A DNA stretch of 38,877 nucleotides. Source: Chitinophaga pinensis (lineage in GTDB: Bacteria; Bacteroidota; Bacteroidia; Chitinophagales; Chitinophagaceae). The first letter of the stretch is position 1. Every line of letters starts with the position of its first letter. This document shows, in pieces, positions 7,370 to 14,640 of the stretch. The notes below the pieces were generated by a model that had not been told where the DNA came from, ran no database searches, and saw nothing but the letters and a program-made list of their open reading frames with translations. Position numbers and translations under genes: made by a program. The stretch is taken from positions 1 through 38,877 of the forward strand of contig CAMBTV010000002.1 of NCBI GenBank assembly GCA_945870835.1, in the 5' to 3' direction.

Positions 7370-8122
7370 ATGTCACAGGCTGGCCAAAATCTAAAATATC
7401 TGCGTAAACTTCGCGGATGGACACAGGAGGAATTTGCAGTTAAACTCGGAATTAAACGATCACTGGTAGGTGCTTATGAAGAGGAGCGGGCAGATCCAAG
7501 GCTTGAAGTGCTCGAGATTGTAGGGGATACTTTTAAGCTTAGTTTAGACGAATTATTACTAAAAGACCTCAGTAACACGGGAGAAAGTTTTTTGGCCAAG
7601 CGCAGGCAGCAAAAAATGATGTCCGCCGATAGAAATGTTATTCATTTTGTACCGGTAAAAGCAGCCGCTGGTTATCTTGCTGGATATGCAGACAGTGAAT
7701 TTATAGATGAGTTAAATACATTTACGCTTCCAATGTTGGCTGGTGGAAATTATCGGGCATTTGAAATAATTGGGGATAGTATGATGCCTACACCTAGCGG
7801 AAGTATTATTGTAGGGGAAAAGGTGGATGATTCAGAAGATCTTAAAAATGACCAGGCTTATATTGTGGTTAGTAGAAATGAGGGTATTGTATATAAAAGA
7901 ATTGTAAAGAATAACCGTCTAAAAAATAAATTAACCTTGGTAAGTGATAACCCTCAATATCAGCCTTACCAAGTAAATGCAGAAGACATAGTAGAACTCT
8001 GGCAGGCACAAATGGTTATCAGTAAAGTAAGTGCTCAACAGCGCTGGGATATGAATTCTTTAGCAAGCATGGTGAACAATCTTCAAAGTCAGGTTACTAC
8101 CTTAAAAAAGAAAATGAACTAG
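7370..8122 (+). CDS. LexA-like XRE-family repressor with S24 autopeptidase domain
   Basis: A 250-residue fusion of an N-terminal XRE/Cro-type helix-turn-helix (about 6-62) and a C-terminal S24/LexA-type peptidase domain (about 90-215). The catalytic serine is S137 in IIGDSMMP and the lysine is K176 in GIVYKRI, a 39-residue spacing close to that of LexA. An Ala-Gly bond at A100-G101 (VKAAAGYL) lies where LexA/UmuD proteins are cleaved. This predicts a repressor inactivated by self-cleavage, possibly on RecA-ssDNA. Residues 217-250 form a short helix ending in lysines. The HTH is XRE-type rather than winged-helix LexA, so I give no symbol. Twin dyads cover its promoter. The next gene is ssb, 263 nt downstream, which fits a DNA-stress role, but an autonomous XRE regulator is equally possible. 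Confidence 0.9.
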   Translation: MSQAGQNLKYLRKLRGWTQEEFAVKLGIKRSLVGAYEEERADPRLEVLEIVGDTFKLSLDELLLKDLSNTGESFLAKRRQQKMMSADRNVIHFVPVKAAAGYLAGYADSEFIDELNTFTLPMLAGGNYRAFEIIGDSMMPTPSGSIIVGEKVDDSEDLKNDQAYIVVSRNEGIVYKRIVKNNRLKNKLTLVSDNPQYQPYQVNAEDIVELWQAQMVISKVSAQQRWDMNSLASMVNNLQSQVTTLKKKMN

Positions 8123-8385
8123 TTTCTTCAGGTGTAATTTATTAAAGTTCAATAGTTACAAAGGGACCGGAAATTTGTCTCCTTTATTAAAGATTAGCTA
8201 GGATTTGCATGATCCAAAAACAATCTTTGAATAATTTAACTGATTACAAAATCTATATACCTACTGTTCATTTACGATAAAGGGCTAGCACTGTATTGTT
8301 TGTGAGAAAAAACTTAAGTACCAGTCCGTGAATTTTCATAATTTTCAAATTCAGATACATCGATTAACATTTAAAAAAAACAATT
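8123..8385. other. intergenic region before ssb
   Basis: It holds an imperfect hairpin (8160-8167 with 8177-8185, one bulged base) without a following T-run, and a 23-codon ORF at 8209-8280 that I do not regard as established. No clean TAnnTTTG box is visible; the nearest match (8294-8302) has one base too many in the spacer. Confidence 0.4.
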
Positions 8386-8817
8386 ATGATCAAATTACAA
8401 ATCATCGGCAATCTTGGTAAAGATTGCATCGTAAAAGAAGTGAACGGAAAAAATGTAATTAATTTTAGCGTAGCGCACACAGAGCGGTACAAAGACAGTC
8501 AAGGAAATCAGAAGGAGCGAACAACCTGGGTAGAATGCGCCTATTGGACTGACAAAACAGCCGTAGCCCAATATCTTACAAGAGGAAGAACTGTATACGC
8601 GGAGGGCTCTCCTGAGGCAGATGCTTACACAAACAAAGAAAATCAACCTGCCGCTACATTAAGAATGAGAGTTCAAAGTGTTCAATTACTCGGAGGAACA
8701 GGAGCAGAAGGGTCATCTCAAAATAATGGATCGATGTCTTCAGCGGCCACTTCAGCATCAAGCTCACCAAGTTCTAAAGTTTCAAGTGAAGTAGGAGCAG
8801 ATGATTTGCCTTTTTAG
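8386..8817 (+). CDS. ssb: single-stranded DNA-binding protein
   Basis: A 143-residue SSB. The OB fold covers about 1-105, starting MIKLQIIGNLGKDC and continuing through the conserved INFSVAHTERYKD and TTWVECAYW segments. A low-complexity Ser/Ala/Gly-rich tail follows, ending in the acidic tip GADDLPF. That tip is the SSB C-terminal motif (DDxPF) that recruits replication and repair partners. The protein coats ssDNA as a tetramer. The length is slightly short for the family but every landmark is present. It lies downstream of the LexA-like repressor on the same strand and is followed by a strong terminator. Bacteroidota often carry several ssb copies, so whether this is the main one is unknown. 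Confidence 0.96.
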   Translation: MIKLQIIGNLGKDCIVKEVNGKNVINFSVAHTERYKDSQGNQKERTTWVECAYWTDKTAVAQYLTRGRTVYAEGSPEADAYTNKENQPAATLRMRVQSVQLLGGTGAEGSSQNNGSMSSAATSASSSPSSKVSSEVGADDLPF

Positions 8818-8836
8818 TATAAATTTATCCTTGAAG

Positions 8837-8906
8837 AAAAGCGAAGCAATAGACTGCCCCCATTAAGTGTCTAACTTTTTTTGGGGCAGTCTATTGTTTC
8901 GCTTTT
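8837..8906 (+). terminator. long-stem intrinsic terminator after ssb
   Basis: Arms at 8837-8860 and 8883-8906 pair over 24 positions with a single G-U wobble, enclosing a 22-nt loop. The right arm runs into TTTTTT. It begins 19 nt after the ssb stop. The stem is unusually long for a simple terminator. Confidence 0.85.
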
Positions 8907-9191
8907 TTAATATTTATAAAATCCAAAATTTAATAAAAAGATTTGTAGGCGCTTTATTCTTTTCTAATCCATTGTTTTTAATTGGGTTAACTTTTTTATT
9001 TTTTGAAATGAATTAATTAAATCTATCATTTTATAGTTGCCTCCCCCCTTATTTATTTATGAACTCTATTTCAGATTGATTGTATTGAATAGGATTTTAA
9101 CTTTTTATTCATACTCATTCCTTAGTTTCATCGTTATTAAAAATCTAGCACTGATTTATTAAGCCTGTAATTGAATAAGCTAAGAAACTAT
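8907..9191. other. AT-rich intergenic region between ssb and exbB
   Basis: About 300 nt without a credible gene on either strand; the longest ORFs I read are under 20 codons. It contains a cytosine run (CCCCCC near 9045) in otherwise AT-rich DNA and ends in the exbB promoter. Confidence 0.5.
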
Positions 9192-9199
9192 TACATTTG
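9171..9199 (+). promoter_or_regulatory. candidate promoter of exbB-exbD
   Basis: TTG at 9171-9173 and TACATTTG at 9192-9199 are separated by 18 nt, close to the Bacteroidota spacing. The box ends 18 nt before the exbB ATG. Confidence 0.52.
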
Positions 9200-9217
9200 T
9201 TATAAATTACATAATCT

Positions 9218-9895
9218 ATGATTGATATTATTTTACAAGTAGATTCTCTCGGTACAGCAGCTGGCTCCGCAGCAAAGGTGGAGTCTGTTTGGAGTTTATT
9301 GGGTAAAGGTGGCCCACTCATGATACCCATGGGTATTTTATTTGCACTGGCTGTTTTCTTTTTTATTGAAAGATTAATGGCTATTAATAGGGCTGGTAAA
9401 ATTGATGATAATTTTATGCGTATTATCCGTGATCATATCGTTACTGGTAATGTTGCTGCAGCAAGAAGTCTAGCAAAAAATACTGACAATCCAGTTGCTA
9501 GAATGATTGAAAAGGGTATTCAACGAATCGGAAAGCCTATTGATGCAATTGAAAAAAGTATGGAGAATGTTGGGAAACTTGAAATGTACAAAATGGAAAA
9601 AAACCTTTCTATTCTTTCTGTAATATCTCGTATCGCACCTTTGTTCGGTTTTGTAGGAACCATTGTAGGATTGGTTTTGTTACTCAAACAATTTGCTACC
9701 ATTAGTAATCCCTCTGTAAGTCAAATTGCTGATGCGATGTATGTAAAATTAATTACCAGTGCAAGTGGTTTGATTATTGGTATGTTGACTTATCTTGGAT
9801 ACAGTTACCTTGATACCCAAATTAACCGAACAGCTAACCGGATGGAATCTGCCAGTAGCGATTTTATAGATATGCTTCAAGAACCGCAGAAATAA
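9218..9895 (+). CDS. exbB: ExbB/TolQ/MotA-family proton channel protein
   Basis: A 225-residue inner-membrane protein with three transmembrane helices. The first is at about 33-53 (after the polar N-terminus and GGPLMIPMG), and two more form the conserved MotA/TolQ/ExbB domain at about 130-200. The signature GLVLLLKQFATISNPS and the SASGLIIGMLTYLGYSYLD segment are typical. It forms the proton-conducting pentamer that, with ExbD, energises TonB at outer-membrane receptors. The gene is directly followed by exbD (68 nt). No tonB lies in the window, as is common where tonB is encoded elsewhere. The ATG at 9218 gives a normal N-terminus. Confidence 0.92.
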   Translation: MIDIILQVDSLGTAAGSAAKVESVWSLLGKGGPLMIPMGILFALAVFFFIERLMAINRAGKIDDNFMRIIRDHIVTGNVAAARSLAKNTDNPVARMIEKGIQRIGKPIDAIEKSMENVGKLEMYKMEKNLSILSVISRIAPLFGFVGTIVGLVLLLKQFATISNPSVSQIADAMYVKLITSASGLIIGMLTYLGYSYLDTQINRTANRMESASSDFIDMLQEPQK

Positions 9896-9963
9896 TTATT
9901 TGAAAATTTTTTTTCAAAGTCAATAATAATAAACCAGTTATCAAAATAAATTATCATTAATAA

Positions 9964-10371
9964 ATGAGCCTTAGGAGAAATAATTTAAGACAGCATCAGG
10001 ACGAAGTGGATACAGGTCCATTGAATGATATTTTATTTATCCTATTGATGTTCTTTTTAATGATCTCCACGTTGGCTAATCCTAATGTAATAAAGATGAG
10101 TGTGCCAAGAGCTTCGAGTGATACTAAGACCAAACAAAGTGTAGTAGTGAGTGTAGATAAGGACAAAAATATTTATGTGGGTGCTAGACTTATTCCTTCT
10201 GATTCGCTAGAATCTGCTTTAAGACAATACATTAATCAGGGTGATAGCATTAAGCCAGCAGTAGTAATCAACGCGGATTCGGTGGCTCACTGGGGTGAAA
10301 TCGTTCGAGTAATGAAAGTGGCTCGTCGCTTGGGTGCATCTACATCTGCTACTGTTACTGGAAGTGAATAA
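9964..10371 (+). CDS. exbD: ExbD/TolR family protein
   Basis: A 135-residue ExbD/TolR protein. A short polar N-terminus precedes one transmembrane helix (about 20-38, LNDILFILLMFFLMIS) bearing D22, the conserved membrane aspartate needed for proton-motive-force coupling. A periplasmic domain of about 95 residues follows, ending in RLGASTSATVTGSE. It partners with ExbB encoded 68 nt upstream to power TonB-dependent uptake. The gene converges on prmC with only 27 nt between the stops, and I see no hairpin there. The ATG at 9964 directly follows the stop-rich spacer and is the only sensible start. Confidence 0.9.
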   Translation: MSLRRNNLRQHQDEVDTGPLNDILFILLMFFLMISTLANPNVIKMSVPRASSDTKTKQSVVVSVDKDKNIYVGARLIPSDSLESALRQYINQGDSIKPAVVINADSVAHWGEIVRVMKVARRLGASTSATVTGSE

Positions 10372-10398
10372 GTAAGCTATTAATGGTTTAAGAATGAA

Positions 10399-11268
10399 TC
10401 ATTTTTTGTTGATGATTAGCATTCGATCTTTTCCGAATATATCTTTTTTAATTTCTACCTGATAATCAACTTCAAAAATTGCAGCTGTCTGTATTGCAAA
10501 ATCCTCGTGGAATTCTACAAAGATCTTCCCATTGGCCAAGAGATGCTTTTTACAAAAAGCTGCTATTTTTTCATAAAATATAAAGGGTGAACTATCCGTC
10601 ACAAAAAGGGCTTGGTGAGGTTCATAATGGGTTACATTTTTATCCAATATTTTTTTTTCTTCAAAAGGTATGTAGGGAGGGTTACTGATAATAATATCAA
10701 TATTTGGTAATTGATGCCAACTGTTTTCATTTAAAAAATCAAGAGATATAAAATTAATTTCAGCTTTAAGATTAAGCGCATTTTCTTTAGCTATTTCTAA
10801 AGCACCTTCACTTACATCAGTAGCATGAACTACTGAATTTGTTAAATTATTTTTTAATGCAATAGCGATGCACCCGCTTCCGGTACCAATATCCAAAATA
10901 GATAAAATTTTCCCAGATTCTTGGCTATACTTTTTATTGTTGTAATCGTCTAGTACTAATTGAACGAGCTCCTCCGTTTCGGGTCTTGGAATAAGTACCT
11001 GGTCATTTACTTTAAATTTCATTTTAAAAAACCAGGCTTCCCCTAAAATATATTGAATTGGTTTGTGCTGCATCAGTTCAGTAAGGCAGCTATTTAATTG
11101 AAGAATTATTTTATTTTCCACAACCTGGTCTGGGTTTTTGATTAGGTCAGACCTTTTTACACCAGCCACTGTTTCAAATGTCCAATCCGTTATTGTCATC
11201 GCTTCAAGTGAACTATAAATCTGCTCCAGTTGATGTAGAAACTGTCGGTATATTTCTTTATTTGTCAT
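10399..11268 (-). CDS. prmC: release factor glutamine methyltransferase PrmC
   Basis: A 289-residue PrmC/HemK enzyme that N5-methylates the GGQ glutamine of peptide-chain release factors. The N-terminal helical domain (about 1-75) is followed by IPRPETEELV. The SAM site ILDIGTGSGCIAIAL comes next (about 124-138), and the catalytic NPPY at about 196-199 in IIISNPPYIPFEE. The open frame can start at an ATG at 11280, but that ATG overlaps an exact -7 box (TATGTTTG, 11274-11281). I therefore choose the second ATG at 11268, which also leaves the same 5-nt gap from box to start seen at other genes here. It is divergent from ribD, the coding regions being 42 nt apart. Confidence 0.94.
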   Translation of the reverse strand: MTNKEIYRQFLHQLEQIYSSLEAMTITDWTFETVAGVKRSDLIKNPDQVVENKIILQLNSCLTELMQHKPIQYILGEAWFFKMKFKVNDQVLIPRPETEELVQLVLDDYNNKKYSQESGKILSILDIGTGSGCIAIALKNNLTNSVVHATDVSEGALEIAKENALNLKAEINFISLDFLNENSWHQLPNIDIIISNPPYIPFEEKKILDKNVTHYEPHQALFVTDSSPFIFYEKIAAFCKKHLLANGKIFVEFHEDFAIQTAAIFEVDYQVEIKKDIFGKDRMLIINKK

Positions 11269-11273
11269 TAAAG

Positions 11274-11281
11274 CAAACATA
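11274..11281 (-). promoter_or_regulatory. -7 box (TATGTTTG) that decides the prmC start
   Basis: The minus-strand 8-mer is an exact TAnnTTTG match and contains the upstream candidate ATG of prmC. Five nt (CTTTA) separate it from the ATG at 11268, so the transcript would begin at or just before that codon. Confidence 0.55.
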
Positions 11282-11298
11282 GTTAATTTTTCTATTCA

Positions 11299-11306
11299 TA
11301 CTTTTG
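11299..11306 (+). promoter_or_regulatory. candidate -7 box (TACTTTTG) for ribD
   Basis: Exact TAnnTTTG match ending 4 nt before the TTG start of ribD at 11311. No good -33 element at the usual distance. The spacing implies a leaderless or nearly leaderless mRNA. Confidence 0.48.
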
Positions 11307-11310
11307 CTCC

Positions 11311-12360
11311 TTGATTACTCATGAAACATATATGCGGCGTTGTTTTGAATTGGCAAAACAGGGAGAGGGCAATGTAGCACCTAATCCAATGGTAGGTGCT
11401 GTATTGGTATTCAATGATTTAATTATTGGTGAAGGTTATCACAGCGAATTCGGAAAAGAGCATGCAGAAGTAAATTGTATTAATAATGTTTCCAATGAAC
11501 ATTTGCACTTAATAAATCAATCTACCTTATATGTTTCACTTGAGCCTTGTTCTCATTTTGGAAAAACACCACCTTGTACAAATAGTATCATCGAAAAAAA
11601 AATACCCAAGGTAGTTATAGGTTGTCAAGATAGCTTTTTGCAAGTTGATGGGAGGGGTATTGAAACCTTAAGGACAGCAGGTATTGAGGTGGTTTGTCCA
11701 ATATTAGAAGAAGATGCGTTGGATTTAAATAAACGATTTTTTACATTTCATGCTAAGCATCGTCCCTATATTATTTTAAAATGGGCACAGACTGCCAATG
11801 AGATGATTGCTCAAAATAATTATTCTCGATTATTGATTAGCCATGAAATTACCAACCGCCAAGTTCATAAATGGCGGAGTGAAGAGGCTTCAGTTTTAGT
11901 GGGTACTACCACTGCTTTGCTAGATAACCCTTCTTTAACCAATCGTTTATGGCCGGGAAAAACTCCCATTCGACTTGTTATCGATAGTAATTTAAAAATT
12001 CAAGCTACTTCTTACTTATTAGATGGTAGCGTTCAGACAATTGTTTTTAATTCCATCAAACAAGAGCAAGTAGGTGCTACTTTGTATTTTAAATTATCAG
12101 GAAATAAAAGTTGGGTGTCACAAATATCTGAAGCATTGTATCAGATGAATATTCAAAGTTTACTAGTTGAAGGAGGAGCCAATTTATTGCAGTCTTTTAT
12201 TGATGAAAATTATTGGGATGAGGCGAGGGTAATCACCAATACTGTAATGGAAGTATCTGAAGGACTCAAAGCACCTATTCTTAAAAATGCTGAAAAATAT
12301 TATTCTGAGGCAATCGAAAAGGATTTGATTCAATATTATCGTCGAATTATGGCTAGTTGA
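11311..12360 (+). CDS. ribD: bifunctional riboflavin biosynthesis deaminase/reductase RibD
   Basis: A 349-residue RibD. The N-terminal zinc deaminase domain (about 1-145) carries H51-A-E53 and the cysteine pair C80/C89 in EPCSHFGKTPPC. The C-terminal reductase domain (about 150-349) begins YIILKWAQTANEMIAQ and includes LLVEGGANLLQSF. It performs the deamination and side-chain reduction steps from the GTP-derived pyrimidine toward lumazine. I start it at the TTG at 11311 rather than the ATG at 11332. The extra residues (ITHETYMRRC) align with the start expected of RibD proteins, where HE-x-YM-x-RC precedes ELA. Other riboflavin genes are not in the window. Confidence 0.95.
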   Translation: MITHETYMRRCFELAKQGEGNVAPNPMVGAVLVFNDLIIGEGYHSEFGKEHAEVNCINNVSNEHLHLINQSTLYVSLEPCSHFGKTPPCTNSIIEKKIPKVVIGCQDSFLQVDGRGIETLRTAGIEVVCPILEEDALDLNKRFFTFHAKHRPYIILKWAQTANEMIAQNNYSRLLISHEITNRQVHKWRSEEASVLVGTTTALLDNPSLTNRLWPGKTPIRLVIDSNLKIQATSYLLDGSVQTIVFNSIKQEQVGATLYFKLSGNKSWVSQISEALYQMNIQSLLVEGGANLLQSFIDENYWDEARVITNTVMEVSEGLKAPILKNAEKYYSEAIEKDLIQYYRRIMAS

Positions 12361-12481
12361 TTTTGTATTTTTTTTCAAACAAATCATTTTAAAATAGTCG
12401 TTGATAATTTTTCAATTCGTAGATTGAGGAGTATTAAAGAGTTTTTTAAGTTTCTTTTATCGATTACATTTTTCAATAAAT

Positions 12482-13090
12482 ATGGGTGAGGCAGAGTCTT
12501 ATAAAACGATTGATCAACCTGCTGTAGCAGAATACAAGGATAGAGGAAGTAAATTTTTAGCTTTCGCATATCCTATTTTGAAGGCAGACGATTTTAAAAA
12601 ATGGCTTCATTTTTTAAAGAAAGAACATCCCAAAGCTGCCCATCACTGTTTTGCTTATCGGATTGGTACAGATGGATATACTTTTAGAGTAAGTGATGAC
12701 GGAGAACCTGCAGGATCTGCAGGTAAGCCAATTTTAGGTCAAATTGATAGCAAGGAAGTAACCAATATTTCAATAATTGTGGTTAGGTATTTTGGAGGTA
12801 GTTTATTAGGTGTACCAGGACTAATCAATGCATATAAAACAGTAACCAATTTTGTATTACAACTTACTCCAATCGTTAAAAAGCAAATCGAGGAATCCTA
12901 TATTATTCATTTTGATTATACACAAATTAATGAGGTGATGGTGGTTTTAAAACAGTATAATTGTACTATCTTGACTCAGGAAATGCAATTATTTTGTAAC
13001 ATTACAACAGGCATTCCTAAAAATCGTATCACGGAAGTGATGTATCGATTTAAAGAATTGCATAATGTGGAAATAAAAAAACTTGTCTGA
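12482..13090 (+). CDS. YigZ/IMPACT family protein
   Basis: A 202-residue UPF0029/IMPACT-family protein. The N-terminal IMPACT domain (about 15-125) contains the family signatures HHCFAYRIG, SDDGEPAGSAGKPIL and VVRYFGGSLLGVPGL. A smaller C-terminal domain (about 135-202) follows. Bacterial YigZ proteins have an RNA/nucleotide-binding type fold, and their biological role is unsettled; eukaryotic IMPACT regulates translation through Gcn1. The ATG at 12482 is the natural start. It lies 121 nt after ribD and 38 nt before the Mpo1-like gene, so co-transcription with the latter is likely. Confidence 0.92.
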   Translation: MGEAESYKTIDQPAVAEYKDRGSKFLAFAYPILKADDFKKWLHFLKKEHPKAAHHCFAYRIGTDGYTFRVSDDGEPAGSAGKPILGQIDSKEVTNISIIVVRYFGGSLLGVPGLINAYKTVTNFVLQLTPIVKKQIEESYIIHFDYTQINEVMVVLKQYNCTILTQEMQLFCNITTGIPKNRITEVMYRFKELHNVEIKKLV

Positions 13091-13128
13091 TAAATTATTT
13101 TTTTATAATTTTTTTTAAAATATTTTAA

Positions 13129-13473
13129 ATGGGAACAGAAAAAAAATACACCAGTTTTTGGAGCTTTTATCCTTATTATCTTACAGAGCACAGCGATGCT
13201 AAAAATCGATCCTTACATTTTATTGGAACCGCTTTAATTATCGGATTTTTAATTGCAGGGATTATTTTTAAAAAATGGCAATTAATTGTTGCAATACCCT
13301 TTTGTGGCTATGGTTTTGCATGGATAGGCCATTTTTTTATAGAAAAGAATCGACCGGCTACTTTTACTTATCCACTGTATAGTTTGGGGAGTGACTTTGT
13401 AATGTTTTGGCATATTCTGACAGGGCAGATAAAAAAGAAAATGGCAGAAGCAAAGGGTCAAATTCAGTCCTAA
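13129..13473 (+). CDS. Mpo1-like (DUF962) membrane protein
   Basis: A 114-residue protein of the DUF962/Mpo1 family. Family features seen are the N-terminal YYLTEHSDAKNRSLHFIGT block with H21 and H30, two hydrophobic helices (about 30-47 and 50-62), WIGHFFIEKNRPATFTYP with H68, and H95 near the C-terminus. In yeast, Mpo1 is an Fe(II)-dependent dioxygenase of 2-hydroxy fatty acid alpha-oxidation. The conserved histidines here would allow the same metal site, but bacterial activity is inferred only. It follows the YigZ-type gene closely and faces pyrF on the opposite strand. A weak CCGA/TCGG hairpin with six Ts lies 120 nt downstream but is too short to call. Confidence 0.85.
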   Translation: MGTEKKYTSFWSFYPYYLTEHSDAKNRSLHFIGTALIIGFLIAGIIFKKWQLIVAIPFCGYGFAWIGHFFIEKNRPATFTYPLYSLGSDFVMFWHILTGQIKKKMAEAKGQIQS

Positions 13474-13615
13474 TTATCTATGAATAATTGAATGATTAGA
13501 CTGTTCATCATTCCTAATTTTTTTACTAATTTATTCTATTTGGAGCTACTGTAGTTATTGATGTCAAAACAACTTATTTCGAACACCTAAAATTCCGAAA
13601 GGAGTCGGCTGTTTT

Positions 13616-14455
13616 TTAAATTACATTATTTAGTAAATATCCACTCATTTCCTGTTGATATTCTTGGGCAACTATTCTTGCTCTCACCGCAAAATCTTCT
13701 TTTTCACTGGCGTAGATAATGGCACGACTTGCATTTACAAGTAGGCCACAATCTTTATTCAAACCATATTTTGAGACATCCTTCAAGCTACCTCCTTGAG
13801 CACCTACACCTGGCACAAGTAAAAAATTATTAGGAATGATACTTCTTATTCCTTCAAAGTCAGAAGCCTTGGTAGCCCCTGTTACAAACATTAAATTATC
13901 CGGTGTTCCCCATCTAGCAATTTTTTCAATTACTGTTTGGTACAGAGTAATTGGTTTAGATTTTTCTGATAAAGAATCGTTTAAAATTAGCTGTTGAAAA
14001 TCGTCTGAACCTTTGTTACTGGTGAGTCCTAATACAATGGTCCATTTGTTTTCATATTCTAAAAATGGTCTTACACTATCTTCTCCCATGTAGGGGGCAA
14101 CAGTAATGGCATCAAAATTCATTGCTTCAAAAAAAGCTCTGGCATATTGAGTAGAAGTGTTTCCAATATCTCCACGCTTCGCATCTGCAATGGTAAATTG
14201 TTCGGCAGGAATATAGTCAACTGTTTTTTGCATCGCTTCCCATCCTTTGATACCCATGGCTTCGTAGAAAGCAGTATTAATTTTATAACTGACACAGAGA
14301 TCTTGAGTGGCGTCTATTATTTGTTTATTGAATTCAAAAATTACATCTGGATGAGATTGCAAATGTTTTGGAATTTTAGAAAGGTCTGTATCTAACCCTA
14401 CACAGAGGTAAGATTTTTTGTTTTGAATTTGCTGTATCAATTGTTGCCTTGTCAT
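13616..14455 (-). CDS. pyrF: orotidine 5'-phosphate decarboxylase (type 2)
   Basis: A 279-residue OMP decarboxylase of the longer subfamily. The catalytic D91-A-K93-R-G-D96 motif stands in [12 protein letters not shown], the N-terminal substrate strand is [12 protein letters not shown], and the phosphate-loop region is [11 protein letters not shown]. It converts OMP to UMP, the last step of de novo pyrimidine synthesis. No other pyr genes lie nearby, but upp (UMP salvage) is elsewhere in the window. The ATG at 14455 lies only 4 nt after an exact TAnnTTTG box, suggesting a leaderless mRNA. Downstream it converges with the Mpo1-like gene. Confidence 0.95.
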   Translation of the reverse strand: MTRQQLIQQIQNKKSYLCVGLDTDLSKIPKHLQSHPDVIFEFNKQIIDATQDLCVSYKINTAFYEAMGIKGWEAMQKTVDYIPAEQFTIADAKRGDIGNTSTQYARAFFEAMNFDAITVAPYMGEDSVRPFLEYENKWTIVLGLTSNKGSDDFQQLILNDSLSEKSKPITLYQTVIEKIARWGTPDNLMFVTGATKASDFEGIRSIIPNNFLLVPGVGAQGGSLKDVSKYGLNKDCGLLVNASRAIIYASEKEDFAVRARIVAQEYQQEMSGYLLNNVI

Positions 14456-14459
14456 AGCG

Positions 14460-14467
14460 CAAAGTTA
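14460..14467 (-). promoter_or_regulatory. candidate -7 box (TAACTTTG) for pyrF
   Basis: Exact TAnnTTTG on the minus strand, ending 4 nt before the pyrF ATG. No -33 TTG at the expected distance was found, so the promoter call relies on position and exact match. Confidence 0.5.
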
Positions 14468-14640
14468 ATTGGAAAAAAGATTAATTCTTGGAATACAAGT
14501 ATCTCAGTATTGGGTAGGAGATATTTTTAATTCCTCTCCAAACCTTATCTTAAATGATTAAAGTATACTTGGTTCAGTTTAATTCAATATTTAATTAGTC
14601 TCGTGTCTATGAATTATGTTTGATAGTAAAAAATAGATAT

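Noticed and set aside
8160-8185. Hairpin after the LexA-like gene
   Set aside because: An 8-bp bulged stem without a T-run; too weak to call a terminator.
8209-8280. 23-codon frame upstream of ssb (MIQKQSLNNL...)
   Set aside because: Too short, over 100 nt from ssb, with no proper -7 box and no coupling; expected by chance.
8294-8302. TATTGTTTG as a promoter box for ssb
   Set aside because: It has three bases instead of two between TA and TTTG and no -33 partner.
13595-13617. CCGA-N6-TCGG hairpin followed by TTTTTT between the Mpo1-like gene and pyrF
   Set aside because: A stem of only 4 bp, more than 100 nt from the Mpo1-like stop, overlapping the pyrF stop; not enough for a terminator call.
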